Part shown: in pieces, positions 22,427 through 33,207 of the stretch
How the letters are laid out: every line of letters begins with the position of its first letter
How positions within the stretch are numbered: the stretch's first letter is position 1
Source of the DNA: Stereum hirsutum FP-91666 SS1
Lineage: Eukaryota; Basidiomycota; Agaricomycetes; Russulales; Stereaceae
DNA length: 64,000 nucleotides
Assembly: GCF_000264905.1 (NCBI RefSeq)
Contig: NW_006763145.1
Span: 1,014,612-1,078,611 of the forward strand
Direction: 5' to 3'
Notes under the pieces: generated by a model
What the model was told of the DNA's origin: nothing
Seen by the model: the letters and a program-made list of their open reading frames with translations, nothing else
Database searches by the model: none
Position numbers and translations under genes: made by a program

Positions 22427-22901
22427 ACTGTGAGAATTTGATTTTTCCTGCGAATTTTGTGTTACGATTTCAGAGCGAGGGAACAGCGTAGAACGAAGAT
22501 GGTAGTACTAGTTACGAGCAGGCCACACCTTTTCGGAAGCGTTGTGGGGGTTGTTTGTATGTGTTAGGATCACAAGCCATTGGCTTCTTCATCCGGTGCC
22601 ACCGTGCCAGCCAACCGCGCACTACGACTTGACTACAACGATTATCTTTTCCGATTTTCGCTGTGATCTACTTGTTCCAAACTTGGGCCTTGAGCTTTGT
22701 TTTTTTGTTCCAACGTGATGACTGGTTTATTAGTGACACTGGCACGAAAGCAACTGCCGCGTGGCCTGACGCGGCTGAAAGGACAATGCAACAACGACAA
22801 AGCGTTGCCAAGTTCTTGTCTCACCAACCGGCAAAGAGGCCTATTTAAAGGGATGTTCGAGATACGATTGACACCATCTTCCTCGCTCTATCTAACCGGA
22901 C
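22427..22901. promoter_or_regulatory. Divergent region, TRAPPC13 / cyclin-like A
   Basis: 475 bp between start codons. It holds the first copy of a motif repeated upstream of all three cyclin-like genes (22553-22578, core GTTAGGATCACAAGCC) and a TATA-like CTATTTAAAG at 22841-22850, 52 nt before the ATG of gene A. Confidence 0.5.
22841..22850 (+). promoter_or_regulatory. TATA-like box of cyclin-like gene A
   Basis: CTATTTAAAG located 52 nt upstream of the ATG at 22902. The two downstream paralogs also have TATA elements. Confidence 0.5.
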
Positions 22902-23945
22902 ATGTCTGCTTCACCAATCTTCTCTCCTTTCATCCCTCCTCCTCCTGACAGCCCTCTCGACTGCGAGTTATGCGCCGCGGGGGACTCCGTCGACTCTATA
23001 CCCATCGCAGAGCTATCCCTGTTGGACAAAACACTGCAACTCACAGTAGGTTTACTCACATCTTCTGTAGTATTTCAATCTTATTTACGCTATATCGATG
23101 TTCAGGCAGAACCAGAAGACGTTCGACACGAACTTGCAGAGAAAGTCGCAAAATATTTTTCCGCATCCCTCCGCGCGATGAATATCCCATACGAATGGGA
23201 AAACCTCTCCGGGCTTGTCGAACATCTCATGGTCCGCTCTGGTATGGGTCGCGCCGCCGTCTTTGCCGCCTTATATCTCCTCTGGCGCCTCAGAAATCTG
23301 CCTCGTTTCGAATGGCAGTCGGACCCGGACGCCGCCTATCTCTTCACTGCCGTTGTCTTCATGCTAGCAGAAAAGCAACGAGAGGACAATCCCTACGAGA
23401 ACTGTTCCTGGCTCGTGATGTTCAACAACTTCCTCGAAAAAGTTGGACTATTTCGGCCAGAGGCAGCCCATACAGCTGTGGAACTCACCTGTATAGAGGT
23501 GGAGCTCTTACAGTATCTGGACTATAATCTGGACGTCATGTTCGCCTTGCCGATCTTCCAAGAATTCAAACGAGCGTTAAAATCAGATACTCTGTCTTTA
23601 CTGAAAGTCTCCTTCCCTGAGGACCTTCCCGCCTCTTCGCTTCCCGACTTACCCTGTCCATTTCCTGTGTCACCACCTCGAAGAAATCCTCCTGCAAATC
23701 GCACCAACGACTGCTCTTGCACTTCTGTCAGACAAGCCCCGCACATTCTACTTTACTCGCTGTCTCTAGACCCCTACTATTCCCATCCTACTCTTCCAGT
23801 GTCTCTCCCCTCTCCTGAATCATCATATGCCTCATCTTCCTCTTCCTCTGCATTCTCCTCCTCCTCTTCCTCGTGCACAGGCTCCCACGTCATCATCGTG
23901 AGCACTGCCATCCCTTGGGAACCGACCAAAATCTATCAAAGTTGA
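22902..23945 (+). CDS. Cyclin-like protein, tandem copy A
   Basis: Predicted cyclin-box protein of the Pho80/PCL-like type, possibly a CDK partner. Exons 22902-23045 and 23106-23945. The 60-nt intron is open in frame, so it could be retained, but paralog B has its intron at the same place, directly before x-EP-D-(V/I)-R. The cyclin box spans roughly GRAAVFAALYLLWRLR, YLFTAVVFMLAEKQREDNPYENCSW and CIEVELLQYLDYNLDVMF. The Lys of LAEK and the Glu of IEVE sit where cyclins carry the conserved Lys-Glu pair that contacts the CDK. The C-terminal tail is Pro/Ser-rich with long serine runs. First and best preserved of three tandem paralogs. I infer the cyclin fold from pattern, not from a search. Confidence 0.6.
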   Translation: MSASPIFSPFIPPPPDSPLDCELCAAGDSVDSIPIAELSLLDKTLQLTVGLLTSSVVFQSYLRYIDVQAEPEDVRHELAEKVAKYFSASLRAMNIPYEWENLSGLVEHLMVRSGMGRAAVFAALYLLWRLRNLPRFEWQSDPDAAYLFTAVVFMLAEKQREDNPYENCSWLVMFNNFLEKVGLFRPEAAHTAVELTCIEVELLQYLDYNLDVMFALPIFQEFKRALKSDTLSLLKVSFPEDLPASSLPDLPCPFPVSPPRRNPPANRTNDCSCTSVRQAPHILLYSLSLDPYYSHPTLPVSLPSPESSYASSSSSSAFSSSSSSCTGSHVIIVSTAIPWEPTKIYQS

Positions 23946-25075
23946 CGTGTCGCCTCTCGTCGTTGGTAATGAATCGAGCGACTCAGGTCGTGTAGTAAAT
24001 AGTGAAGTTGAGTACGTGTATTTCTAGCATTATTACATCCCAGTTCTGTGCATATTCATGGTCTCTGCTTTATATATCCCTCCCTTTTCCACCGAACTTA
24101 TAGGACGCGGAATGCGTGCACAAGGCGACGACGGTGTTCCTCCCTCTGGCAAGTCTAATGGAATGTAACGAGCATCGCATGTACAAAACGCTCAAATATT
24201 GAAACAGTTCTTCGTGCACGAAATAGTGTCGAGGGGAAGAATCTGGGTAGCGAAAACTCTCTGCTGTAGTGGCGTCATTGTTTGTACTTGTTAGGATCCG
24301 AAGCCTCTGCTCAATAATTGTTCGATACCGTCCGACTGACGCAGGCCGACACTCACCATCTGACACTAAGTGCACAGCCCTCCAGCTTCAGACATTGAAC
24401 TTTGAACGAAGATCACTATGTTGTCTTCCCCGAATTTGGCTTAGTGTATTGATCAAAGAGGTCTACCCGCTAGGGCCGGCTTCGTAACGACAACGCTTTG
24501 TTTTTCTTCATCGATCTCCTCGGGCCCTGCATCATCAATCTTGTTTGTACCATCGATCGAATGCTGGCACCTGCGACGTGCCACCCGTCCCCTTTGGCAC
24601 AGCCCACGAACGAGAACGGACTCAAAAGAGCTCAAGACATCGAAATCACGGGTGAGTGCGGTCCGCTCTGACGACTGGTTCCTGTCCGAGCCCTGCATTA
24701 CGAGCGTTGTCTCGAATGAAACAAGTTGCTCTGGTTGGCAATCAGAGGGAAATCGCATCCTTCCTTGATCCACGCTGATCGATGTTGTGCCAGCGTGGTG
24801 GCTTTTTGCCTATCTGAGACGGTCTTTTGTGTATACCCACGTGGGCCTAGGCGCCCGCGACCGAAGCGGCACCCTTGAACCTCCCCGAATGAGCCATCGT
24901 TTTGGTGGCGCAGTCAACAATGCTCGTGAGGATGGGATATAAAGCGTCTCCTTCCAAGTAACCACCACAACCCACAACTCTGCGTCCTAAGGGAATCCGA
25001 GTCCTCCTGAGGTCCTCCTCGAAGCCCGAAAGAACTCTTCGTCAGCACAGGTTTACGGCCTTACATTGGTGCATA
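23946..25075. other. Spacer between cyclin-like A and B
   Basis: 1.13 kb without a coding exon I can support. It carries the second copy of the upstream motif (24281-24305, core GTTAGGATCCGAAGCC) and the TATA box of gene B. Confidence 0.45.
24937..24944 (+). promoter_or_regulatory. TATA box of cyclin-like gene B
   Basis: ATATAAAG, 132 nt upstream of the ATG at 25076. Gene C has a TATA box at nearly the same distance. Confidence 0.55.
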
Positions 25076-25856
25076 ATGCAACGCGCCATAATTCTCAGGG
25101 TGAGTCGTTATCCTTATCGACAGCCTGCGTTATTATTTATGCTTGTTTACTGGTTATCAGAGAGAGCCAGATGACATCCGGCAGGTGTCACAGTTGGTCA
25201 TAGCACATTTTTCCCCGGTATTCAGCCACTTTACCTTTCCGCAACATGACCAAGAGAAGCTCATCAAGTTCGTGGATAAGTGCATTAAAGGCCTCAATCT
25301 GGACCGCGGGGTTATGTTCACCACTCTCTACATCCTTGCGCGTCTCAAAAACAGAGAACGCTCACTCTTCCTTCCATGGCACTTCACTCCCGACGCTTCC
25401 TTCCTATTGACCCTCGTTGTCTTGAAGCTTGCACTCATGTCCATAGAAGACGCAAAGTTTCTCGTCAAGGTCTGGATCCAGGCACTTGGGAAGGCTATCG
25501 ATCGACCAAGCGATGCATTACCCAGCACGCGACAAGTGATCGATATCGAGGCCGAGGTTTTTCAGTATTTGGACCACAATGTGGACGTCACCTTCGCTTT
25601 GCCCGATTTCGTGCGCTTCAAGCAGTATCTGTCAACACGTCCAGACATCCTTACAACCCTGAAGGTCGAGTTACCTAACAAACTACCTCTCATGTTGCCT
25701 CTCCCCAAAATCAGTCCATCTTACTGGCGTCCCAGGAAGCCGAAGCCACCAGCTACTAGCCCGTCGCATCCTCCTGCTAACCCCGTCCAACCTCTCGATG
25801 AGTCACAGCCATCAGCATCTAATAGTTTTGCACGCTACGCGCCTTCGCAATGGTGA
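25076..25856 (+). CDS. Cyclin-like protein, tandem copy B
   Basis: Second tandem cyclin-like paralog. Exon 1 (25076-25099) encodes only MQRAIILR; intron 25100-25160; exon 2 25161-25856. The box-like helices are RGVMFTTLYILARLKN, ASFLLTLVVLKLALMSIEDAKFLVKVW and DIEAEVFQYLDHNVDVTFALPDF. The Glu of the CDK-contact pair is kept (IEAE) but the Lys position (LKLAL) and the usual D-x-Y-x-N-x-x-W element are altered. The tail is Lys/Pro/Ser-rich and shorter than that of gene A. Either a diverged cyclin-fold protein or a partly decayed copy; the intact frame and promoter argue that it is expressed. Confidence 0.55.
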
Positions 25857-27214
25857 TCTCACCGAGATTGAGTTGGATCGCGCTATGCCGGAGGCTCCTC
25901 ATCTGTTGAAGCTTGCTCGTGAGACTCAATTCGGCGTCTTGTGTTTCAAACCCGCCAACATCTAGTAATGTTTGGAGGGCGATATAGTGTGGCGTGTATG
26001 TGGCGGTGCAGAGCCTGTTGAACTTGTTTCGGATGTGTTTTTATGTACCTCTATTAAAGTAGGTATACGTAGTAGAATGTTAAAGTGATCTGCTTCCTCA
26101 GGCCTGCTGCTCCTCTGATAGGAAAAGAGAGGTTTCTACTGTACTGTTGAAGCGGATTGCCACAGTGGCACTTATTTGGCCTTGTTAGGAACACAAGCTT
26201 TCGTCGTCGGCCGCAGCGTAAACGAACGTTGTCGTGAAATCTCATCTCGCATACCAGACAACCTGGACAGCGCTACTCGAGGCTTTGATCGCATCAAAGA
26301 GACAGAATGGTCTTTTCTCTCTCTCTTTGCCTGCTCTGGACGGGCCCCTGTTTGCAAAATTGTACTCGCCGGCGGTCTGCCTCTGCCTTCGAATTTCATC
26401 ATGGGCCTTCGAGCTTTGATCGCTTTATCTTGTGCCGGTGCCAGCGGAGTGCCAACGACGCCGGCACCTGCCGTCCAGTCGAGCGCGGGCGCGAAAACTT
26501 CGCCTTCGCGCCCTTTCCGTTTTCTTCGTCCCTTTTCCTCAGTCCTCCCCGAATCGTCGAATCGTCCGCGCGCTCCTCCGCTCTCGCTCAGCTCTGCGTA
26601 GCTCACGGCATTCGAACTCTGCTGCAGCGCACGCAGACGAGACTGGATCGGGCCAATCTGAGCCCTCGTCCTCCAGAAGATCATTGACGCCATCCGAGAA
26701 ATGTTTTTTCCGTGTTAAGTACGCCTTTCTGCGTGGCCGGGCACAAATTGCGTTCGGTTGGTTCAATGGGCCAAAGTTCCACCTATCTTTGTTTCTAGAT
26801 CTGCTACCTCAGAAAAGATTTGCGTTGTGTCCCCATGAGTGAGTCATCTCAGTTTTGATCCTTCGGGGCTTATCGCTTCTTATCAAGCCGGCACCCATCA
26901 ATTCTGCTCGAAATTTGAAGGAAGAAGGGTGATCAAAAAACAAATGCCATTGTTCCATACACGGCAGCCATGCCATATCGATCGGTTGCTTTGTTGTACC
27001 TGCTTATCACAGGGTGGTACAAAGCTGATGGCATACCCCGAAAAGGATAGGGCTAATTGTTGGCCTTCTTGTCTATTGTATAAAGGGTCGCGATAATCCG
27101 CTCCGCCATTCACAACAACCCCCATCTTCCGCTATATCTTCTTGGGACGCATCCGTCTCTCTAACCGCCTGGAAGAGTTGCTCCGAGTTACGCTTCGCAC
27201 ACTTCAAGATCAGG
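25857..27214. other. Spacer between cyclin-like B and C
   Basis: 1.36 kb. Several overlapping open frames on both strands around 26170-26840 look like chance frames in GC-rich DNA and have no recognisable domain. The third copy of the upstream motif lies at 26176-26200 (core TTGTTAGGAACACAAGC), and the gene C TATA box lies near the end. Confidence 0.4.
27078..27087 (+). promoter_or_regulatory. TATA box of cyclin-like gene C
   Basis: GTATAAAGGG, about 130 nt upstream of the ATG at 27215. Confidence 0.55.
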
Positions 27215-27984
27215 ATGGATGGTAATCACAGACTATTACAATCGCCTGTGAGTACAATTGCTTGGAGTGCGGTGGTCTTGTACTTACTACTCGCAATGAT
27301 CAGATTGTGCTTGACTCCGACACAATCAACAGAAGATCACGTCTGGCTGCATCTCAGTTTGGACCAGCCCTCCATAACTTCAAACTTCGTATCGACCTAG
27401 CGAGTCTGCAAGAATTCATCGGCTACATCATATACCGAACTCAGTTCCGCGGCGAAGTCATTCTCGTGGCGATCTACCTTCTCTGGACGCTTCATCAGGA
27501 GATCAGACCAAGCCTTCCCGTACTTCGAGACAATGGTCCAGATTCTGGTTATCTCTTCGTACTTGCATTCTTTATACTGGCCGAGGCACATCTCGGCGAC
27601 ACGTATTATGGTTTTGCATCTTGGGTCAAGGTGCTCAACTCTTGGCTTGTCCCGGAAGGCCGCCCTCCAAGAGGGGTCCATCAGTCGAACGAAGCTCTGG
27701 CAAACGTACAGCAGGATATACTGAAGCTTTTGAACTACGATCTCGATACCCGATTGGCCAAGCCCGCATACCCCAGTCTCCTAGCATTTCTTGGACCTCA
27801 CGCGCTTGCGACTCTTGGCTTACAGCCTTCTGGTTTGCCCCTCGTCACACCGCCTACTCTCTTTGCTGCTCCAAATCCTCAGGCTCCCTCAGGTCATCTC
27901 TTCCATCCACGACCTTCGAGAGCCAACTTTGCTGGGCACCGTTCGCCACAATATTCATCCACTTATCCATCTTATCCTCAATGA
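27215..27984 (+). CDS. Cyclin-like protein, tandem copy C
   Basis: Third and most diverged paralog. Exon 1 (27215-27247) encodes MDGNHRLLQSP; intron 27248-27303; exon 2 27304-27984. The cyclin-like helices are EVILVAIYLLWTLHQE, GYLFVLAFFILAEAHLGDTYYGFASWVKVLNSW and NVQQDILKLLNYDLDTRL. The Lys of the CDK-contact pair is replaced (LAEAH) and the Glu is replaced by Gln/Asp, so binding to a CDK in the classical way is unlikely. The C-terminal ~60 residues are Pro/Ser-rich. The shared intron placement and promoter layout tie it to copies A and B. Confidence 0.5.
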
Positions 27985-28608
27985 AACGAGCGTCATTACC
28001 CGGTCGCTCGAAAGAGAGAAACGGCAACGAAAGGAGGAACTAAATACACTCCCGGGGCGATACCTACAACTTCAACATCACTCTGAACCCCACGTTATGC
28101 CATACGAACTACAAGTCTATTCCGTCCACATGCGTTCTTCGCCGGGAATATATGTAGAGTAGATGATGGGTGTTGCAAGTCAGTGTTCTGAACGTCGCGA
28201 GAGTTCGCTCTGCTGATACGAATCCCAGTAAAAACCCATTTTTTCCCAAGCTTATATCTCCTTCATGCTACATAAATACATAATATCTGTCATTACATTT
28301 CAGTTGCGAAGTGGTGGCGCCTACGATTGTTTGTCCTTGTTATCAAGTACCTCCGATCTAGAGCGATCGTGTGGCTGCGGGTTTCGACCTGTTCAACCAT
28401 CAACTCTTCCTGCACCATCGGCGTCGGATTGGTCTCTGCTGAACACACCTATTCAATCTTCTCGCTTTTCATAACATAAACCAGGTAATCTAGGCTGCTT
28501 CGATCATTAGTACTGAAGAAAAGCTGGAAGCGACGAGAACAACTTGATCAGTCCTTCGCTTTCCCAGTCTGCAGCGTTGATCTACATCGCTGGGAATCTG
28601 TCCGCACA
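27985..28608. promoter_or_regulatory. Region upstream of the reductase-like gene
   Basis: 624 bp with no gene seen. At 28324-28346 it contains a fragment (attgtttgtccttgtta) that resembles the 5' part of the motif upstream of cyclin-like gene B, which suggests that the local duplication may have extended this far. Confidence 0.35.
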
Positions 28609-30257
28609 ATGCCCTCCATAGGCCCCACTGGAACTATTCTAATAACTGGTGCATCTGGATTCAGCGGTGCATGGGTCTCACGCGCATGTCTAGAAGCTGG
28701 GTTTTATGTGCGTGGCACCGTGAGAACCGAGGCGAAAGGGCAATTCTTGCAACAGCTTTTCAGCGAGTTTTCCGATCGCTTCAGCACAGTTATCATTGAT
28801 GATATTTCCAAGGTATACTGGAAGAAACCACTGCTTCGTGCTTCGATCTGACTCAATCGCATCCGTTATGCAGCCGGGCGCATTCGATACAGTACTCAAC
28901 GGAGTTCAAGGAGTCATCCACATCGTGCGTCACAATATATTAACGCCGTTACTAACGCTCTTCACTAATCGAACAAGTAGGCAGGACTCACCTCACAAAA
29001 CCAAGGCTCTCAGATATTGTTGGCCAATCTTGATGGTGTTAAGAACCTTGTGGAGAGCATTCGTGTGCATGGGTGCGTTCATTGTCGCCAGACTCATCTG
29101 TCTTGTATACATCACTAAACATTGGCATGGTGTAGTATTGATGTTAAACGAATAGTGTACATGTCTTCAGCCAGAGCCCTCCTCGATGTAAAGACGACTC
29201 AGCTTGATCGATCTTACAATGAGGTGAGCACATCGAGACTCTCCCCAACATACAGCACGTCGCGAATATGTTGCAAACTGGAGGCAGCTACTTCAGTCTT
29301 GACTAAAATCGCGAAATTGGCTAACAGAAGCATGACACAGGGAGACTGGAATAATTTTGCAGTGGAGGCTTACATGGAGAAAGGAGAAGAAGCAGACTCG
29401 ACAACGCTGTACGCAGCTTCGAAGGTATTATCTGAAAGATATCTATTAGACTTCGTCCGCGATTATCAAGTGCCGTGGGACGTTGTAAACATTCTTCCTA
29501 CTTGGGTAAGCCAGCCGATCTATCTGACTCTGTCTTTCGTGTACTCACAGCATTGTTGCGCGCAGGTCGTTGGTGTACGCCAATTTCAGTGAAACCCTTT
29601 AGCTCTAATCTGACCAAACGGTGGACGACTTCAAAAACAGCCCGTCATGCAAGAGGTGAAACATCAGCACAGCTATCCAATAGCTCCTTGTGCTGACCTC
29701 GCCTCAGTGCAATTCTTTAGAGGCTCTGAATTTTTCTAACAGGCAATTCTACAAATGGTTGACCACGGCCCCCAAGAAGGACACCTTGACGCAATACGCT
29801 TTCGACTACATTGACGTGAGAGATATGGCAGAAGCCTTCGTCAATGCTTTGCGGGTCGAAGAAGCAGGAAACGAACGCTTCATTGTTGACGCTGGTCAGT
29901 CTTCGCTCCGGCTCCTGGCTATCTTCTGTTATAACACATAGGCACTGACTACTACTCAACGACTTCCTCTATATCAGACGCTGTGACTCTTCAAAATTTA
30001 TGTGAGATATACCACAACTTGAAGATCACTTCACTACTAATTATTCACCTCCCTCATCAGACGACGAAGTCCATGCACAGGGCTCAGATATGCCACAAGT
30101 TCCTGTTGGTGAGCCGGACGCGCCAAAATTCTCCTTCCCTGGACCGTTTGCCAGCTCGGAAAAAGCGAAGACCGTCCTGCGGTTGGGTGACTTCAGGGGA
30201 CTAGGGACAATCTCACGCGATTTCATGGCAAGCCTACGGGAGAAGGGACTGTGCTGA
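28609..30257 (+). pseudogene. NAD(P)-dependent epimerase/reductase (extended SDR), disrupted
   Basis: Resembles cinnamoyl-CoA / dihydroflavonol reductase-type extended SDRs. Clean exons: 28609-28812 with the Rossmann motif TGASGFSG, 28874-28924, 28981-29072, 29136-29223 (RIVYMSSARA) and 29341-29505, which holds the catalytic YAASK and ends WDVVNILPTW. After the next acceptor the expected frame (VVG...) stops at once, at 29590-29592. The continuation PISVKPFSSNLTKR is in another frame, so an indel near 29570 is likely. Further exons are recognisable: YAFDYIDVRDMAEAFVNAL (29743 onward) and a C-terminal part ending ISRDFMASLREKGLC at 30257. I could not build one uninterrupted splice model, so I call it a probable pseudogene or a locus with a sequence error. 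Confidence 0.6.
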
Positions 30258-30831
30258 AGAGTGCTACAAAGAGCGTTTCTAATTGAACAGTATGAGAGAA
30301 CTCAAGGAGCTAATTGTTCGGTACTACCACCTTCCGTTGAGCAAAATATATATCATCGGCCGGGTCGCACTGTGTGCAACCCTGTCCGCCGGGTGGCAAT
30401 GTTTTCTACATCTCCCAATGTATTAGTCTATCAAATGATCCTTGCGTTATCACCTCGCAGTATAAGCTTCAGTCAGTCTATTACATCTCCGCCCGCGGCT
30501 TGCTCAATAAACATAGTACATCTTCCCATCGACTTTGTGGGGGTGCCACACGTTGGTCACGGTCTTTCCAAGTTCAGCGCCAACTCCTCGGGCGGGTGGC
30601 GCTCTCGGCAGGTTACGCGGCGTCGGCTTCCAACGGTTGAATCAAACGCAGTTTGTGCACCGTTCGCCGCTCCGTTCTATAAAGGCGGTTATCGGACTTA
30701 ATTATCTGGGATTCTCGAAATCATGATCACGGCCGACCACGTGGGGCCATGAGATATCACGACCGACAGACCCCGACCGGTCCTGACCGGAGGCGATCCT
30801 CTTCACTGGTACAACCTAGTACTTGAACACC
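30258..30831. other. Flank left of the transposon
   Basis: 574 bp without a gene. If the transposon inserted in the promoter of the small gene at 34585, part of this stretch is that gene's original upstream region. Confidence 0.35.
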
Positions 30832-31294
30832 TTCGATGTCGGTTACCGGACAAAACTATCTGTTTATGCTGTTATGGGTGTGATCGTCCGCGTCCGTGGT
30901 CTCTCGACGGCTGTCACGATCCATCACGGTCCATCACGGTCCATCACGGATGGTCACGGCCGGTCATGGATGAAAGTTCGATGATTTTGCTTTTCGCGGA
31001 AATACCACCTCGTGTGGATTTTGAGGCTTGACATGGGAGAAACTACGCTCGTTTCGCATCGGTGTCTCTGTCGATCGAGGTCATCTAATTTCTGGGCAAA
31101 CTTCTCCACTTATACATCTCTTTCTGCTTGTCTTTCTTGTGTAGGACGTTCCAGGAGATCATGTCTCATCACGTCTCATCACGTCTCGTCCTTTTGCGCG
31201 TCAGGCTACTTAGCTCTCGAGCTTGGACTCTGCTGCGACCTTGCCTTCGCTCTCCTGACCACGCTTTCCTGACCATATACTGCTCGGGATGCCT
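30832..31294 (+). repeat. Left terminal inverted repeat
   Basis: 463 bp, inverted copy at 34103-34565. Contains tandem CCATCACGGT-like units near 30920-30960 and TCATCACGTC repeats near 31165-31190, typical of transposase-binding arrays. Its inner end includes the ATG of the transposase, so the transposase promoter lies within the repeat. Confidence 0.85.
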
Positions 31295-33141
31295 ACTGAG
31301 ATTGGTGCTAATAATGTTCGCTGGAGGTATCACCACCTCCAGGATCGTGTTCGTAGGGCTCTTCGAACGCAGTTGGGGGATGCTCAGCAGCTGGGTATAG
31401 TCCGCGCGGATGCGATGTCGATATTGAATGCCGCAGCGCAGGTGCGTCCTCACCGCTGCCTTCATTAAATCCCAGACGTTAGTAGCGCTAACCTTGCTAT
31501 CTCATCAGCACGTTACATTCTTCGCTGAGGATGAGTATCGAACTCTGCAAGCCAGTCTTGCATCCATGGTCAGCGACCTAGACGACGCCGTTCACCTATC
31601 CTCCGACCCTCCCGACGCCCCTTCTCTTGTTGTGGCTCACCGCGTTCACACCGGTCGTCCAGGCCGTCCTCGTATCCACATCGATCAGCAGTTTCTCTCC
31701 TTCGCTCTCGGCGTCCAGGGTAATACGGCCATCGGCGAGCTTCTCAACTGTCATCCTCGCACCATTCGCAGACGCGCCCTCGAGTACGAACTTGTTGATG
31801 CCGGTACGCCCGTCCGACAACAAATTGCCCATTCGGATGGCTCCACTTCCATTCAATACACGTCAACGGCACCACCCGTCTCTACTCTCTCTGACGATGA
31901 GCTTGATCAAGTCATTCAATCCATCCTCGAAACCTTCCCCGACCTCGGTCAACGCATGCTCAACGGTCACCTTCGCTCCCAAGGCCACCGTGTACCATTC
32001 GAACGGATCAGCCATTCTTATGTCCGTGTAAATGGGGGGCCTGGAATCTTCAACGGGCACCGGATTGTACGACGAGTCTACCGCGTGCCTGGTCCCAACT
32101 CGTTGTGGCACCACGATGGCCAACATGGTATGGCTATCTCGCTTTGATCTCAACTGTCTCTGATGCTGACGAAGTTCGTTATCTGCATAGGCCTCATACG
32201 TTACAAGATCGTTATCCACTGTTTTGTCGACGGCTACTCTCGCTTTGTCACCGGCATACGTGTCAGCAACAACAACCGTGCGTCAACCGTACTCGACTTG
32301 TTTCTTGATGCGACCCGTCATCATGGCCAACCCAGCCGTGTTCGAGGAGATCACGGTACGGAGAACCTGAGAGTGGCCGAATATATGGAGGATGTCAGAG
32401 GCTTGGGACGTGGATCGTACATATGGGGCCGGTGCGTATCTTGCTTACTTTCTTGCCTCCTTGCTTGTCTCTGATCCAGTTACGCTGTTCTATAGAAGTG
32501 TTCACAACACACGGATTGAGCGTCTCTGGTTCGATGTGACAAACGTGTTTGGCTACAAGTGGAAGGATTTCTTCCTCGACCTCGAGCTTAACTGCGATCT
32601 CAACCCCTCCTTTCCCGCTCATATTTGACTCATACACTACCTCTTTCTCGCCGCTATAGAAGAAGATGCACAGGAGTGGTCTGAGGCATGGAATGCCCAC
32701 AAGGTTCAGAGGCGTCGGGCTCGCCAGGCGAGCCCTCGGGAGTTGTTCTTGTTTGGTATGGTTAGAGAAGGTCCTCGTGGTTTAGGTCATGTTATGGGAA
32801 CTGGGCCGAATGATGATGATGAAGATGTGGGGAATATCGAGGAGTATGGTGTCGACTGGGAGGCAGCCAATGATACTGCTATCATGGCTCATCTTTTGGA
32901 ACACAATCCTCAGGAACGTGTCACCTCTCAGAACCCGTTTGCGTCTCGTAATACTCCCGCCGAGCTATCTGATGTTCCTTGTGAAGCTCCCCCTTCTCCG
33001 CTATCCCCTGACCAGATCCATGCACTTCATACTTACCTCATTCACAACTTTGATTTGTCATCACGTAATATGCTCACTCGTCGTGGAATTTGGGAAGCCG
33101 CTCTGTCTTTTTCGCGTACGCTCTTTCAAAATGATTTATAG
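31289..33141 (+). pseudogene. Integrase-type (DDE) transposase with one nonsense codon
   Basis: Exons 31289-31441, 31509-32127, 32191-32431 and 32496-33141 join in frame. The first part carries a helix-turn-helix-like region (ALGVQGNTAIGELLNCHPRT). The catalytic core is of the retroviral integrase fold: WHHDGQHG (first Asp), FVDGYSRFVTG, RGDHGTEN (second Asp) and HNTRIERLW (Glu), so D, D and E are all present. The codon at 32626-32628 is TGA in the context PAHI-stop-LIHYLF, where I expect Trp (TGG). The frame is otherwise open to 33141. All splice sites are intact. One substitution therefore separates this copy from a full-length protein; it could act only in trans or with readthrough. Confidence 0.75.
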
Positions 33142-33207
33142 GCTCACTGTCATCCCGTCTTCAATATTTATGAGTTCCTCTCAGTACCTTAAACAAATTC
33201 ACACATG

